DNA of 64,000 bases from Pseudoroseicyclus_A sp041714655 (GCF_041714655.1 NZ_CP168219.1:1116001-1180000); one strand, 5' to 3'; counted from the stretch's first letter, positions 40,432 to 49,430 are shown. Translations and numbers: made by a program. The notes: generated from the sequence alone by a model not told the origin.

Positions 40432-42087
40432 CTAGAGCACATCATAGGCCTCCCGCATCTCGCCGCGCGACCTCTTCGCCGCGCGCAGGATTTCCGCCGC
40501 CGCATTGCGCCCCGGCGCCCCCATGACGCCGCCGCCCGGATGGGTCGAGGATCCGCACATCCAGAGGTCCTCCACCGGCGAGCGATACTGCGCCCAGCCC
40601 GGCGCCGGCCGGTTGAAGAGCATCTGGTCGAAGGTCAGCTCGCCCTGGAAGATATTGCCCTCGGTCAGCCCGACCTCGGCCTCGAGCTCGCGGGGCGTCC
40701 GTACCTCGACATGCCGCACCCGATCCTTGAAGCCCGGCGAGAAGCGGGCGATCTGGTCGATGACGCTCTGCCCGAAGGCGTCGCGGTCGGCATCCGTCCA
40801 GTCGCCGCCGCCGATCTTCGGCGGGGCATATTGCACGAAGCACGACATGAAATGCTTGCCGGGCGGGGCGAGCGTCGGGTCGATCATCGAGGGTATCATC
40901 GTGTCCTGGAACGGGTCGGCCGAGAAGCGGCCGTCCTTCCAGTCGTCATAGGCGCGCTCCATCCGCTCGATGCTGTCGGTGAAGTGCAGGTCGCCCTTCA
41001 GCATCGGCGCGCCCTCCGGCAGGGCCGGAAAGACCGGCGCCGAATCGAGCGCGATATTGAGCTTGCCGGAAGAGCCGCGCGTCTTGAAGCGCCTGATATC
41101 GCGGACGAACTCCTCCGGCAGGTCCCCCTCGTCCATCGTCCTGAGGAAGGTCCGCTTGGCATCCATGCCCGAGATCACGCGCGCCGCGCGGATGATCTCG
41201 CCATCTTCCAGCTCGACCCCCGTGGTCCGCCCGCCCTCGACGAGGATCCGCGCCACGCCCTTGCCCGTGCGCACCTCGCCGCCCGCCGCCTCGAAGCTCT
41301 TCCGCAGGGCCTGCGTGATCGCCCCCATGCCGCCCCGCGCATATCCCCAGGCGCCGACATTGCCGTCGACATCGCCCATGTAATGGTGGAGCAGGACATA
41401 GGCGGAACCGGGAGACATCGGCCCGAGCGCCGTGCCGATGATGGCCGAGACGGCGAGATAGGCCTTGATCGTCTCTTTCTCGAAGTACTCGTCGAGATAA
41501 TCGCTGATCGACATGGTCCAGAAGCGCACCATTTCGGTGATCTGCCGCTCGCTGAGCTCCATCATCTTCCGGCCCATCCAGGCCAGCTCGCCTAGGTCGC
41601 GGGGGCGGAGCGACACCGGGTCCGCCGGGGCGCGCATCAGGAGCGGGCGGATGAACCGGCAATGGCGCATGATGTCGCGCGCATAGCGGTCGTAGGCCTC
41701 GGCGTCGCGGGCGGAATGTCGTGCGAATTCGCGGCGTTGCACCTCGTGGTTGCGGTACATGGCGAGGTAGTCGCCATCCTCCTTCAAGACCGCTCCCGCC
41801 TCGTAGGGCAGGATCTGCAACCCGTGCCGCGGCAGCTCGAGATCGCGCATGATCTCGGGCCGGAAGAGCGAACAGACATAGGAGCAATTGGAATAGGTGA
41901 CCTCGGAATCGAGCTGCCGGCTCACCGCAGCGCCGCCGACCCAATCGTTCTTCTCGACGGCGAGCACGCGCATCCCGGCCCGCGCCAGATAGGCGGCGGT
42001 GACGAGGCCGTTGTGGCCGGCGCCGACGATCAGCGCGTCGATTGGCGCGTCCTGGGGCGCAGCGGAGGAGGCGCTCTGGGCGGTCAT
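40432..42087 (-). CDS. CrtI-like NAD(P)/FAD-dependent oxidoreductase 2
   Basis: A 551-residue flavoprotein with DALIVGAGHNGLVTAAYLARAG and LAVEKNDWVGGAAVSRQL as the FAD loop, and LWMCGSSTHPGGGVMGAPGRNAA near the C-terminus. It is related to but clearly distinct from the other FAD oxidoreductase. It is the first gene of the eleven-gene minus-strand operon; AAAGGAG stands 4 bases before the ATG at 42087. The BetI-type inverted repeat lies about 100 bases upstream, so regulation by the divergent TetR gene is likely. Confidence 0.9.
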   Translation of the reverse strand: MTAQSASSAAPQDAPIDALIVGAGHNGLVTAAYLARAGMRVLAVEKNDWVGGAAVSRQLDSEVTYSNCSYVCSLFRPEIMRDLELPRHGLQILPYEAGAVLKEDGDYLAMYRNHEVQRREFARHSARDAEAYDRYARDIMRHCRFIRPLLMRAPADPVSLRPRDLGELAWMGRKMMELSERQITEMVRFWTMSISDYLDEYFEKETIKAYLAVSAIIGTALGPMSPGSAYVLLHHYMGDVDGNVGAWGYARGGMGAITQALRKSFEAAGGEVRTGKGVARILVEGGRTTGVELEDGEIIRAARVISGMDAKRTFLRTMDEGDLPEEFVRDIRRFKTRGSSGKLNIALDSAPVFPALPEGAPMLKGDLHFTDSIERMERAYDDWKDGRFSADPFQDTMIPSMIDPTLAPPGKHFMSCFVQYAPPKIGGGDWTDADRDAFGQSVIDQIARFSPGFKDRVRHVEVRTPRELEAEVGLTEGNIFQGELTFDQMLFNRPAPGWAQYRSPVEDLWMCGSSTHPGGGVMGAPGRNAAAEILRAAKRSRGEMREAYDVL

Positions 42088-42184
42088 GCAGCTCCTTTCA
42101 CTCGGTCGGGCGCGCGACCGCGCTCTCTCCTCAAGAGGAGGGCAGGCGGGGCGGCCCGTCGCTCGGCATGACTCATGGTGAAGA

Positions 42185-42214
42185 AATTCTGACTGGATAG
42201 TCAATCAGAATTTT
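42185..42214. promoter_or_regulatory. BetI/TetR-type operator
   Basis: A 30-bp inverted repeat with perfect outer arms AAATTCTGA and TCAGAATTT and an inner TGACT-n4-AGTCA pair. It is AT-rich in a G+C-rich region and lies between the divergent FAD oxidoreductase and tetR genes. Nested symmetry of this kind suits a TetR dimer (or two), and TCAAT-like half-sites recall BetI operators. Confidence 0.7.
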
Positions 42215-42310
42215 GCGACATTGGCCGAGCTGGGGCCCGAGCCGGGCCGCGAAGGCTTTTCAACGCCGCCCCGGCGCCCTAGGTGGGGCAGAGAGGGATC
42301 GGAGGGCCGG

Positions 42311-42955
42311 ATGGATGGAGCGGGAGAAGGGCTGAAGCGGCGGCGCAAGCTGGCGCCCGAGGCACGCCGCCAGCAGCTCATCGAAGCGACGATCGAGGTC
42401 ATCGCCGCGCAGGGCCTCGCCCGCACGACGCAGGCCGAGGTGGCGCGGACGGCCGGCCTGTCGCACGGGCTCGTCAACTTCCATTTCTCCAGCAAGGACA
42501 AGCTTCTGGGCGCCACTCTTGCAGCGCTCGCCGAGGAATACCGCGTCAATTGGCAAGAGGCGCTTGCCGCCGCGCCGGAGGATCCCGCCGCCCGGCTCCA
42601 CGCCCTGATGCTGGCCGATTTCGAGCCGAAGGTCTGCACACCGGAGCGACTCTCCGCCTGGTGCGCCTTCTGGGGCGAGGCGCAATCGCGGCCCATTTAT
42701 CAGGCGACCTGCGGCGCCTATGACGAGGAATACAACAAGATCATGGAGGGGCTCTGCCGCTCCCTGATCGCGGCGGGGGGCTACGATCTGAACGCCGAGC
42801 GCGTCGGGCGGGTCCTGCGTGTCGTGACCGAGGGCACCTGGCTCGACCTTCTCACCATGCGCAGCCCCTATGCGCGGGAGGAGGCGATGGCGACCGTCCT
42901 CACGACCGCGACCGCTTTCTTCCCCCGCCACTTCAATGAAAGAGGCCTTTTGTGA
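42311..42955 (+). CDS. BetI-like TetR-family repressor
   Basis: A 214-residue regulator. The N-terminal helix-turn-helix is RRQQLIEATIEVIAAQGLARTTQAEVARTAGLSHGLVNFHFSSKDKLL; the C-terminal ligand domain has RLSAWCAFWGEAQSRPIYQ, similar to the choline-sensing repressor BetI. GGAGGG lies just upstream of the ATG at 42311. It is divergent from the eleven-gene operon and overlaps the aldehyde dehydrogenase gene by 4 bp, so it probably represses both directions until a quaternary amine or a pathway intermediate is present. Confidence 0.92.
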   Translation: MDGAGEGLKRRRKLAPEARRQQLIEATIEVIAAQGLARTTQAEVARTAGLSHGLVNFHFSSKDKLLGATLAALAEEYRVNWQEALAAAPEDPAARLHALMLADFEPKVCTPERLSAWCAFWGEAQSRPIYQATCGAYDEEYNKIMEGLCRSLIAAGGYDLNAERVGRVLRVVTEGTWLDLLTMRSPYAREEAMATVLTTATAFFPRHFNERGLL

Positions 42956-44385
42956 CCGAACGTCTTGGACAGTTCTATATCGGCGGCGCCTGGGTGGCCC
43001 CGGGTGCCGGCGCCGGCTCGATGCCGGTGATCGACCCCTCGACCGGCGAGGCCATCGCCGATGTGGCGCTCGGCACGGCCGTCGATGCCGAAGCCGCGAT
43101 CGGCGCCGCCCGCGCCGCCTTCGATGGCTGGAACGCCACGCCGGTCGCCGAGCGCATCGCCGCGCTCGCCCGGGTGCGCGACCTCTACAAGGAGCGCTAC
43201 GACGAGATGGCCCAGGCCATCAGCCTTGAGATGGGCGCGCCGATCAGCTTCGCCCGCGAAAGCCAGGCCGGCGCCGGGCTCGCGCATCTGAACGCGACGC
43301 TGGAAGGCGCCGAGCGCTTCGCCTGGGAAGAGAAGCGCGGCACCACAACGATCGTCCGCGAGGGAATAGGCGTCTGCGGTCTGATCACGCCCTGGAACTG
43401 GCCGATGAACCAGATCGTCTGCAAAGTGGCGCCGGCCCTCGTCGCCGGCTGCACCATGGTGCTGAAACCCTCCGAGATCGCGCCGCTCTCCGGCCTCCTC
43501 TGGGCCGAGATCATGCATGATGCCGAGCTGCCGGAGGGGGTCTTCAACCTCGTCAACGGCACCGGCGCCGAGGTCGGCGCGGTGCTCTCCAGCCATCCCG
43601 AGATCGACATGGTCTCCTTCACTGGCTCGACCCGCGCCGGGGTGGAGGTGGCGAAATCCGCCGCCCCCACGGTGAAGCGCGTCGCGCAGGAGCTCGGCGG
43701 CAAATCCGCCAATATCATCCTGCCCGATGCCGATCTCGAACAGGCGGTCAGCGACGGCGCCCTCGGGGTCTTCGCCAATTCCGGCCAGTCCTGCGACGCG
43801 CCGACGCGGATGCTCGTCCGCCGGCAGGACATGGACCGCGCCGCCGAGATCGCCGCCGGCGTCGCCGATGCCCAGGTCGTCGGCGACCCGCGGGAAGAGG
43901 CGACGGAAATGGGCCCGGTCGTCAGCGAGGTCCACTGGAAGAAGGTGCAGGGGCTGATCGAGGCCGGCATCGCCGAGGGCGCGACCCTCGCCGCCGGCGG
44001 CCCCGGCCTGCCCAATGGCCTTAACCGCGGCTATTTCGTCCGCCCGACGGTCTTTGCGGATGTCACCAACGACATGAAGATCGCGCGGGAAGAGATCTTC
44101 GGGCCGGTCCTCTCCATTCTCTCCTATGACAGTGTCGACGAGGCGGTCACCATCGCCAACGACACGCCCTACGGGCTCGCCGCCTATGTGCAGGGCAAGA
44201 ACCCGGCGGATATCTCGCGCGTCGCCCGGGCGCTCCGCGCCGGCCAGATCCAGATCAACGGCCCCGACTGGGACACGCACGCCCCCTTCGGCGGCTACAA
44301 GCAATCCGGCAACGGCCGCGAATATGCCGACTGGGGCATCCACGACTTCTGCGAGACCAAGGCGCTGATCGGCATCGGCGACTGA
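42952..44385 (+). CDS. Aldehyde dehydrogenase (betaine-aldehyde-type)
   Basis: A 477-residue NAD(P)-dependent aldehyde dehydrogenase. The catalytic cysteine is in NSGQSCDAPTRML (about residue 281) and the general base in QELGGKSAN (about 247). The cofactor/anchor block GPDWDTHAPFGGYKQSGNGREYADWG lies near the end. The GTG at 42952 overlaps the tetR stop (GTGA). It could oxidise a semialdehyde or formaldehyde-like product of the neighbouring pathway; sequence alone does not fix the substrate. Confidence 0.93.
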   Translation: MTERLGQFYIGGAWVAPGAGAGSMPVIDPSTGEAIADVALGTAVDAEAAIGAARAAFDGWNATPVAERIAALARVRDLYKERYDEMAQAISLEMGAPISFARESQAGAGLAHLNATLEGAERFAWEEKRGTTTIVREGIGVCGLITPWNWPMNQIVCKVAPALVAGCTMVLKPSEIAPLSGLLWAEIMHDAELPEGVFNLVNGTGAEVGAVLSSHPEIDMVSFTGSTRAGVEVAKSAAPTVKRVAQELGGKSANIILPDADLEQAVSDGALGVFANSGQSCDAPTRMLVRRQDMDRAAEIAAGVADAQVVGDPREEATEMGPVVSEVHWKKVQGLIEAGIAEGATLAAGGPGLPNGLNRGYFVRPTVFADVTNDMKIAREEIFGPVLSILSYDSVDEAVTIANDTPYGLAAYVQGKNPADISRVARALRAGQIQINGPDWDTHAPFGGYKQSGNGREYADWGIHDFCETKALIGIGD

Positions 44386-44390
44386 GACTT

Positions 44391-44456
44391 CCCAGTCTTT
44401 GCTCCTGAAAATCCTCGGGGGGACCGGAGGGGGGCGGGGGGCAGACAGCCCCCCGG
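44391..44456 (+). terminator. Dispersed box-plus-hairpin element, copy e (after aldehyde dehydrogenase)
   Basis: The box CCAGTCTTTGCTCCTGAAAA is followed by the hairpin GGGGGG-cagacag-CCCCCC. It closes the tetR-aldehyde dehydrogenase transcript and lies between convergent genes. The loop cagacag is the same as in copy c. Confidence 0.65.
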
Positions 44457-44460
44457 CCTC

Positions 44461-45390
44461 TCACCCCGCGCCTTTCCTCGCCGCGGAGGGCGCCAGGCCG
44501 AATTCCGCCCGGAACGCCCGCGCCATGGCCGAGGCATCGCCGTAGCCCGCCCGCCCGGCGATCTCGGCGACAGACAGACGGGTCTGTTCAAGGAGCCGCC
44601 GCGCCACGCCCAGCCGCACGGCCGCGTAGACCGACCGGGGCGCCCGCCCGAGGGCGGCGGCGAAATGCTGCTCCAGCGCGCGGGGGGTTACCCCGAGCCG
44701 GCCGGCGATCTCCGCCACCTTGAGCGGCGTCTCGACATTCCGCCGCATCAGCGCCACGGCGGCCTGGACCATGCCCTCGGGGGGCACGCGGAGGACAGGG
44801 TCCAGCCGCGGCGCCCGCTCGCCATGCATGAAGAGCGCCGCCACATCGAGCGCCAGCATGCCGCCATGGTCGCGCTCGATCAGCTTCAGCATTAGCTCCA
44901 GCGTCGTCGTCGTGCCGCCAGAGGACATCCGGTTGCCGTCGATCACCCAGCGGTCGGGCCGGCAGCGCACCTCGGGGAAGGCCTCCTCGAAAGCGTCGAG
45001 CTCGTCCCAGTGGATCGTCGCCCGCTTCCCCTCGAGCAGCCCCGCCGCCGCGAGTAGCCAGCTTCCCGTGTCGAGCCCCGCCACCGCCCCGAAGCGTTTT
45101 GACGCCGCCCGGAGCGCCCCCAGCACCGGCGGCCCCAGATAGTCGCGGAAGCCGTAGGAAGGCATGACGAACAGGCAATCGCCGCCCGGATGGTCCTTCA
45201 GCCGCCCCGGCTGCACCGGCAGGCCGGAGGAGGACTCAACCCGCGCCCCGTCCACCGACAGGTATTGCCAACGGTAGAGCGTGCGCCGCGCCAGCGTATT
45301 GGCCGCCCGGAGCGGCTCGACCGCATTGGCGAGGCAATGGTTGGAAAACCGCGGGAAGAGGAGAACGCCAATCTCCTTCGCATTCTGCAT
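44461..45390 (-). CDS. GlxA/CdhR-like AraC-family regulator
   Basis: A 309-residue regulator with an N-terminal DJ-1/PfpI-like amidotransferase-fold domain (IGVLLFPRFSNHCLANAVEPLRAAN) and a C-terminal AraC DNA-binding domain (PLKVAEIAGRLGVTPRALEQHFAAALG and LSVAEIAGRAGYGDASAMARAFRAEFG). This architecture is that of CdhR and GbdR, which sense carnitine and betaine. It is divergent from the carnitine operon and probably activates it. The ATG at 45390 is used; a GTG seven codons upstream is possible. Confidence 0.9.
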   Translation of the reverse strand: MQNAKEIGVLLFPRFSNHCLANAVEPLRAANTLARRTLYRWQYLSVDGARVESSSGLPVQPGRLKDHPGGDCLFVMPSYGFRDYLGPPVLGALRAASKRFGAVAGLDTGSWLLAAAGLLEGKRATIHWDELDAFEEAFPEVRCRPDRWVIDGNRMSSGGTTTTLELMLKLIERDHGGMLALDVAALFMHGERAPRLDPVLRVPPEGMVQAAVALMRRNVETPLKVAEIAGRLGVTPRALEQHFAAALGRAPRSVYAAVRLGVARRLLEQTRLSVAEIAGRAGYGDASAMARAFRAEFGLAPSAARKGAG

Positions 45391-45465
45391 GATCCGGCGC
45401 CTGTTCTGCACAATACCGCGCTCAGACCTAGGCTAGCCTCCGCGCCAGACACAAGGGAGCAGCTC

Positions 45466-46626
45466 ATGGATTTCGCCCTCACCGACGAGCAGGAGATGAT
45501 CGTCTCCACCGTCCGCAGCTTCGTCGAGAAGGAGATCTATCCCCACGAGGCCGAGGTCGAACGCACCGGCGAGGTGCCGGCCGAGCTCGCCGCCGAGATC
45601 AAGCGCAAGACGCTGGAGCTGGGTTTCTACGCCTGCAACTTCCCCGAGGAGGTCGGCGGGGCCGGCCTCTCCCACCTCGAATTCGCGCTGGTCGAGCGCG
45701 AGCTCGGGCGCGGCTCCATGGCGCTCAACCATTTCTTCGGCCGGCCGCAGAACATCCTGATGGCCTGCGCCGGCGAGCAGAAGGAGCGCTACCTCCTCCC
45801 GGCCGTCCGCGGCGAGAAGATGGATGCGCTGGCGATGACGGAGCCGGATGCCGGCTCCGACGTGCGCGGCATGAAATGCTCCGCCGTCCGCAAGGGCGGC
45901 GACTGGGTCGTCAACGGATCCAAGCACTTCATCTCCGGCGCCGAACATGCCGATTTCTTTATCGTTTTCGTGGCGACCGGGGTGGATGAGACCCCCCGCG
46001 GCCCCAAGAAGCGGATCACCTGTTTCCTCGTCGACCGGGGCACGCCCGGCTTTGAGGTGCGGCCCGGATACAATTCCGTCAGCCACAAGGGCTACAAGAA
46101 CTGCATCCTCACCTTCGACGATTGCCGGCTCTCCGACGCGCAGGTGCTCGGCGAGGTCGATGGCGGCTTCGACGTGATGAACGAATGGCTCTACGCCACG
46201 CGGATCACGGTCGCGACGATGAGCGTCGGCCGCGCGCGGCGCTGCTTCGACTATGCGGTCGAGTATGCCGCCGGCCGCAAGCAGTTCGGCCAGGCCATCG
46301 CGAAGTTCCAGGGCGTCAGCTTCCAGATCGCCGACATGATCACCGAGATCGACGCGGCGGACCTTCTGACGCTCATGGGCGCCTGGCGGCTCGATCACGG
46401 CCTGCCGGCCAACCGCGAAATCGCCTCCGCCAAGGTCTTCGCCACCGAGATGCTGGCCCGCGTCACCGACGCCACGCTGCAGATCCACGGCGGCATGGGG
46501 CTGATGGACGATCTGCCCATCGAGCGCTTCTGGCGCGATGCGCGGGTCGAGCGCATCTGGGACGGCACCTCCGAAATCCAGCGCCACATCATCAGCCGGG
46601 AGATCTTCCGGCCGCTCGGCGCATGA
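45466..46626 (+). CDS. Acyl-CoA dehydrogenase (gamma-butyrobetainyl-CoA type, inferred)
   Basis: A 386-residue FAD acyl-CoA dehydrogenase. It has ALAMTEPDAGSDVRGM, the FAD-binding YAAGRKQFGQAI and QIHGGMGLMDDLPIERFWRDARV, and the C-terminal RIWDGTSEIQRHIIS. In this last block most relatives have the catalytic glutamate (YEGT); here it is Asp. In context it should oxidise gamma-butyrobetainyl-CoA to crotonobetainyl-CoA. GGGAG lies before the ATG at 45466, and the stop overlaps the next gene by 4 bp. Confidence 0.9.
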   Translation: MDFALTDEQEMIVSTVRSFVEKEIYPHEAEVERTGEVPAELAAEIKRKTLELGFYACNFPEEVGGAGLSHLEFALVERELGRGSMALNHFFGRPQNILMACAGEQKERYLLPAVRGEKMDALAMTEPDAGSDVRGMKCSAVRKGGDWVVNGSKHFISGAEHADFFIVFVATGVDETPRGPKKRITCFLVDRGTPGFEVRPGYNSVSHKGYKNCILTFDDCRLSDAQVLGEVDGGFDVMNEWLYATRITVATMSVGRARRCFDYAVEYAAGRKQFGQAIAKFQGVSFQIADMITEIDAADLLTLMGAWRLDHGLPANREIASAKVFATEMLARVTDATLQIHGGMGLMDDLPIERFWRDARVERIWDGTSEIQRHIISREIFRPLGA

Positions 46627-48653
46627 GCCTCGCCCGGCTCCTCCGCCCCCGCTCCGTCGCCGTGATCGGTGGCGGGGTCTGGTGCGCCTCGGTCGTGCGG
46701 GAATGCCGCAAGATCGGTTTCAAAGGCGAGCTCTGGCCGGTGCATCCCTCGAAGCAAGAGATCAGCGGCGTTGCCGCCTTCCCGAGCGTCGAGGCCCTGC
46801 CAGCGGCGCCGGACGCGACCTTCATCGGCGTCAACCGCGAGGCGACGATCCCCGTCCTCCGCGCGCTGGCGGCGCGGGGGGCAGGCGGGGCGGTCTGCTT
46901 CGCCTCCGGCTTTCAGGAGGCGGAGGCGGAGATCGCCGGCGGCGCCGACCTGCAGGCCGAGCTGGTCGCGGCGGCGGGCGACATGGCGATCCTCGGCCCC
47001 AATTGTTACGGTTTCCTCAACGCGCTCGACGGCGCGGCGCTCTGGCCGGATCGGCACGGCCTTCTCAAGGCCGAGACCGGCGTCGCCATCATCACCCAGA
47101 GCTCGAACATCGCGCTCAACATCACCATGCAGCGCCGGGGCCTGCCGCTCGCCTATGTGGTGACGGTCGGCAACCAGGCGAAGACCGACCTCGCCGAGGT
47201 CGGCGCGGCGCTGCTGGAAGACCCCCGCGTCACCGCCCTCGGCATGCATGTCGAGGGCTTCGGCGATCCGGCGCGGATGGAGGCGCTGGCCGCCACCGCC
47301 CGCCGGCTCGGCAAGCCTTTGGTGGCGCTGAAGGTGGGCGCGTCGGAGCAGGCGCGGGTCGCGACTGTCTCGCACACCGCCTCGCTGGCGGGCAGCGACG
47401 CCGGGGCAAAGGCGCTGATGGCACGGCTCGGCATCGGCCGGGCGAGCTCGCTGCCGGCGCTTCTCGAGGCGCTGAAACTGCTGCATGTCGCGGGGCCTTT
47501 GCCCCACGCCGGCATCGCCTCGATGTCCTGCTCGGGCGGCGAGGCGAGCCTGATGGCCGACAGCGCGCTCGGCACCGGGGTGAGCTTCCCGCCCCTGTCG
47601 GAGCCGCAGAAGACCGCCCTGCGCGAGGCGCTCGGCCCCAAGGTCGCGCTGGCCAACCCCTTGGATTACCACACCTATATCTGGGGCGACGGCGCCGCCA
47701 TGGCCCGCGCCTTCACTGCGATGATGGCGCCGGACCATGCGCTCGGCGTGGTCGTGCTCGACTTCCCCCGCGCCGACCGCTGCGGCCCCTCGCCGGACTG
47801 GCAGGACGCCATCGACGGCGCCGCCGCCGCCGGGGCGGCCCATGGCGTGCCCATGGCGATCCTCGCGACGCTGCCGGAGAACCTGCCGGAAGACGTCGCC
47901 GACGCCGCCATGGCGCGCGGGCTCATCCCCTTCTCCGGCGTCGCCGAGGCGCTCGAGGCCATCGCCATTGCCGCCAGCCTCAAGGCTCCCGCCGAAGCTC
48001 CGCTCCTCCCCGCCGGGTCGCTCGCCGCCACGCCGCAGACCCTTCCGGAGGCGGAGGCCAAGGCGGCCCTCGCCGCCCATGGGCTGGACGTGCCCCGCTC
48101 CGCCCGCGCCGCCGCGCCGGACGAGGCCGCCCGGAGGGCGGAGGCGTGGCCCGCCCCCCTCGTCCTCAAGGGCGAGGGTGTGGCCCACAAGTCCGAGGCC
48201 GGTCTGGTGCGGCTGAACCTCGCCCCCGGCGATATCCGCGCCGCCGCCGAGGTGATGGCCGCCCCGGGCTACCTGATCGAGGAGCAGATCACCGGCGCTG
48301 TCGCCGAGCTCCTCGTCGGCGTGACCCGCGACCCGGCGCATGGCTTCGTCCTGACGCTGGGCGCCGGCGGCACGCTCACCGAGCTCCTCAGGGACAGCGC
48401 CTCGCTCCTCCTCCCCGCCACGCCGGTGGAGATCGACGCCGCGCTCGCGAGCCTCCGCCTCGCCCCGCTCCTCGACGGCTACCGCGGTGCCCCGGCGGCG
48501 GACCGGCCGGCGATCCACCGCGCCATTGCCGCCATCGAAGCCTATGTGGTTGCGAACGCGTCCACTTTGGCCGAGGTTGAGGTGAACCCCCTCATCTGCA
48601 CGCCCACCCGCGCCGTCGCCGCCGACGCGCTGATCCGAAAGGCAGACCCATGA
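46623..48653 (+). CDS. ADP-forming acyl-CoA synthetase (fused alpha-beta)
   Basis: A 676-residue NDP-forming CoA ligase. The N-terminal CoA-binding domain starts LLRPRSVAVIGGGVWCASVV. The middle domains carry the phosphohistidine motif VSHTASLAGSDAG (H251). The ATP-grasp part (from about 475) includes PLVLKGEGVAHKSEAGLVRL and ends EVEVNPLIC. It activates an acid with ATP and CoA to acyl-CoA plus ADP, here presumably gamma-butyrobetaine, crotonobetaine or carnitine, replacing the AMP-forming ligase CaiC. It overlaps both neighbours by 4 bp. Confidence 0.9.
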   Translation: MSLARLLRPRSVAVIGGGVWCASVVRECRKIGFKGELWPVHPSKQEISGVAAFPSVEALPAAPDATFIGVNREATIPVLRALAARGAGGAVCFASGFQEAEAEIAGGADLQAELVAAAGDMAILGPNCYGFLNALDGAALWPDRHGLLKAETGVAIITQSSNIALNITMQRRGLPLAYVVTVGNQAKTDLAEVGAALLEDPRVTALGMHVEGFGDPARMEALAATARRLGKPLVALKVGASEQARVATVSHTASLAGSDAGAKALMARLGIGRASSLPALLEALKLLHVAGPLPHAGIASMSCSGGEASLMADSALGTGVSFPPLSEPQKTALREALGPKVALANPLDYHTYIWGDGAAMARAFTAMMAPDHALGVVVLDFPRADRCGPSPDWQDAIDGAAAAGAAHGVPMAILATLPENLPEDVADAAMARGLIPFSGVAEALEAIAIAASLKAPAEAPLLPAGSLAATPQTLPEAEAKAALAAHGLDVPRSARAAAPDEAARRAEAWPAPLVLKGEGVAHKSEAGLVRLNLAPGDIRAAAEVMAAPGYLIEEQITGAVAELLVGVTRDPAHGFVLTLGAGGTLTELLRDSASLLLPATPVEIDAALASLRLAPLLDGYRGAPAADRPAIHRAIAAIEAYVVANASTLAEVEVNPLICTPTRAVAADALIRKADP

Positions 48654-49429
48654 GCCCCCTTCACACCGAGACCCGCGGCCATGTGCTTGAGGTCCGACTC
48701 GACCGGCCGCCGGCCAATGCCATCGACCTCGCGACCTCCCGCCAGATGGGCGAGATCTTCGCCGGCTTCCGCGATGACCCCGAGCTCCGCGTCGCGCTCA
48801 TCACCGGCACCGGCGAGAAATTCTTTTGCCCGGGGTGGGACCTCAAGGCAGCCGCTGCCGGCGATGCGGTCGACGGCGATTACGGCGTCGGCGGTTTCGG
48901 GGGCCTGCAGGAGCTGCCGGGCCTCAACAAGCCGGTCATCGCCGCCGTCAACGGCATCTGCTGCGGCGGGGGCCTCGAGCTGGCGCTTTCGGCCGACATC
49001 ATCCTGGCGGCGGATCATGCGACCTTCGCCCTGCCGGAGATCCGCTCCGGCACCGTCGCCGATGCCGCCTCGATCAAGCTGCCGAAGCGCATCCCCTATC
49101 ACGTCGCGATGGAGATGCTGCTGACGGGCCGCTGGTTCGACGCCGAAGAGGCGAAGCACTGGGGGATCGTGAACCACATCCACCCGGCCGAAACCCTGAT
49201 GGACGAGGCCCGCAAGATGGCCGATCTCATCGCCGCCGGCCCGCCGCTCGTCTATGCCGCGCTGAAGGAGATCGTCCGCGAGGCGGAGGATCAAAAGTTC
49301 CACGAGATGATGACCCGCGTCACCACATCGCAGCTCCCCACGGTCAAGACGCTCTACACCTCGGAAGACCAGAAGGAGGGCGCCCGCGCCTTCGCCGAGA
49401 AACGCGACCCGGTCTGGAAAGGAAGATAA
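48650..49429 (+). CDS. caiD: Crotonobetainyl-CoA hydratase (carnitinyl-CoA dehydratase)
   Basis: A 259-residue crotonase that closely resembles E. coli CaiD throughout, including LDRPPANAIDLATSRQMGEIF, GEKFFCPGWDLKAAA, KPVIAAVNG and the identical C-terminus FAEKRDPVWKGR. It interconverts crotonobetainyl-CoA and L-carnitinyl-CoA. The oxyanion-hole region is CCGGGLELALSAD, where CaiD has GGGFELALAAD. It is encoded within the carnitine operon, one base before the next gene. Confidence 0.93.
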   Translation: MSPLHTETRGHVLEVRLDRPPANAIDLATSRQMGEIFAGFRDDPELRVALITGTGEKFFCPGWDLKAAAAGDAVDGDYGVGGFGGLQELPGLNKPVIAAVNGICCGGGLELALSADIILAADHATFALPEIRSGTVADAASIKLPKRIPYHVAMEMLLTGRWFDAEEAKHWGIVNHIHPAETLMDEARKMADLIAAGPPLVYAALKEIVREAEDQKFHEMMTRVTTSQLPTVKTLYTSEDQKEGARAFAEKRDPVWKGR

Positions 49430-49430
49430 A

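Noticed and set aside
46122..46622. A long N-terminal extension of the ADP-forming CoA ligase overlapping the acyl-CoA dehydrogenase.
   Set aside because: The extension is a shifted frame of the dehydrogenase. The ligase begins at the ATGA overlap where family similarity starts.
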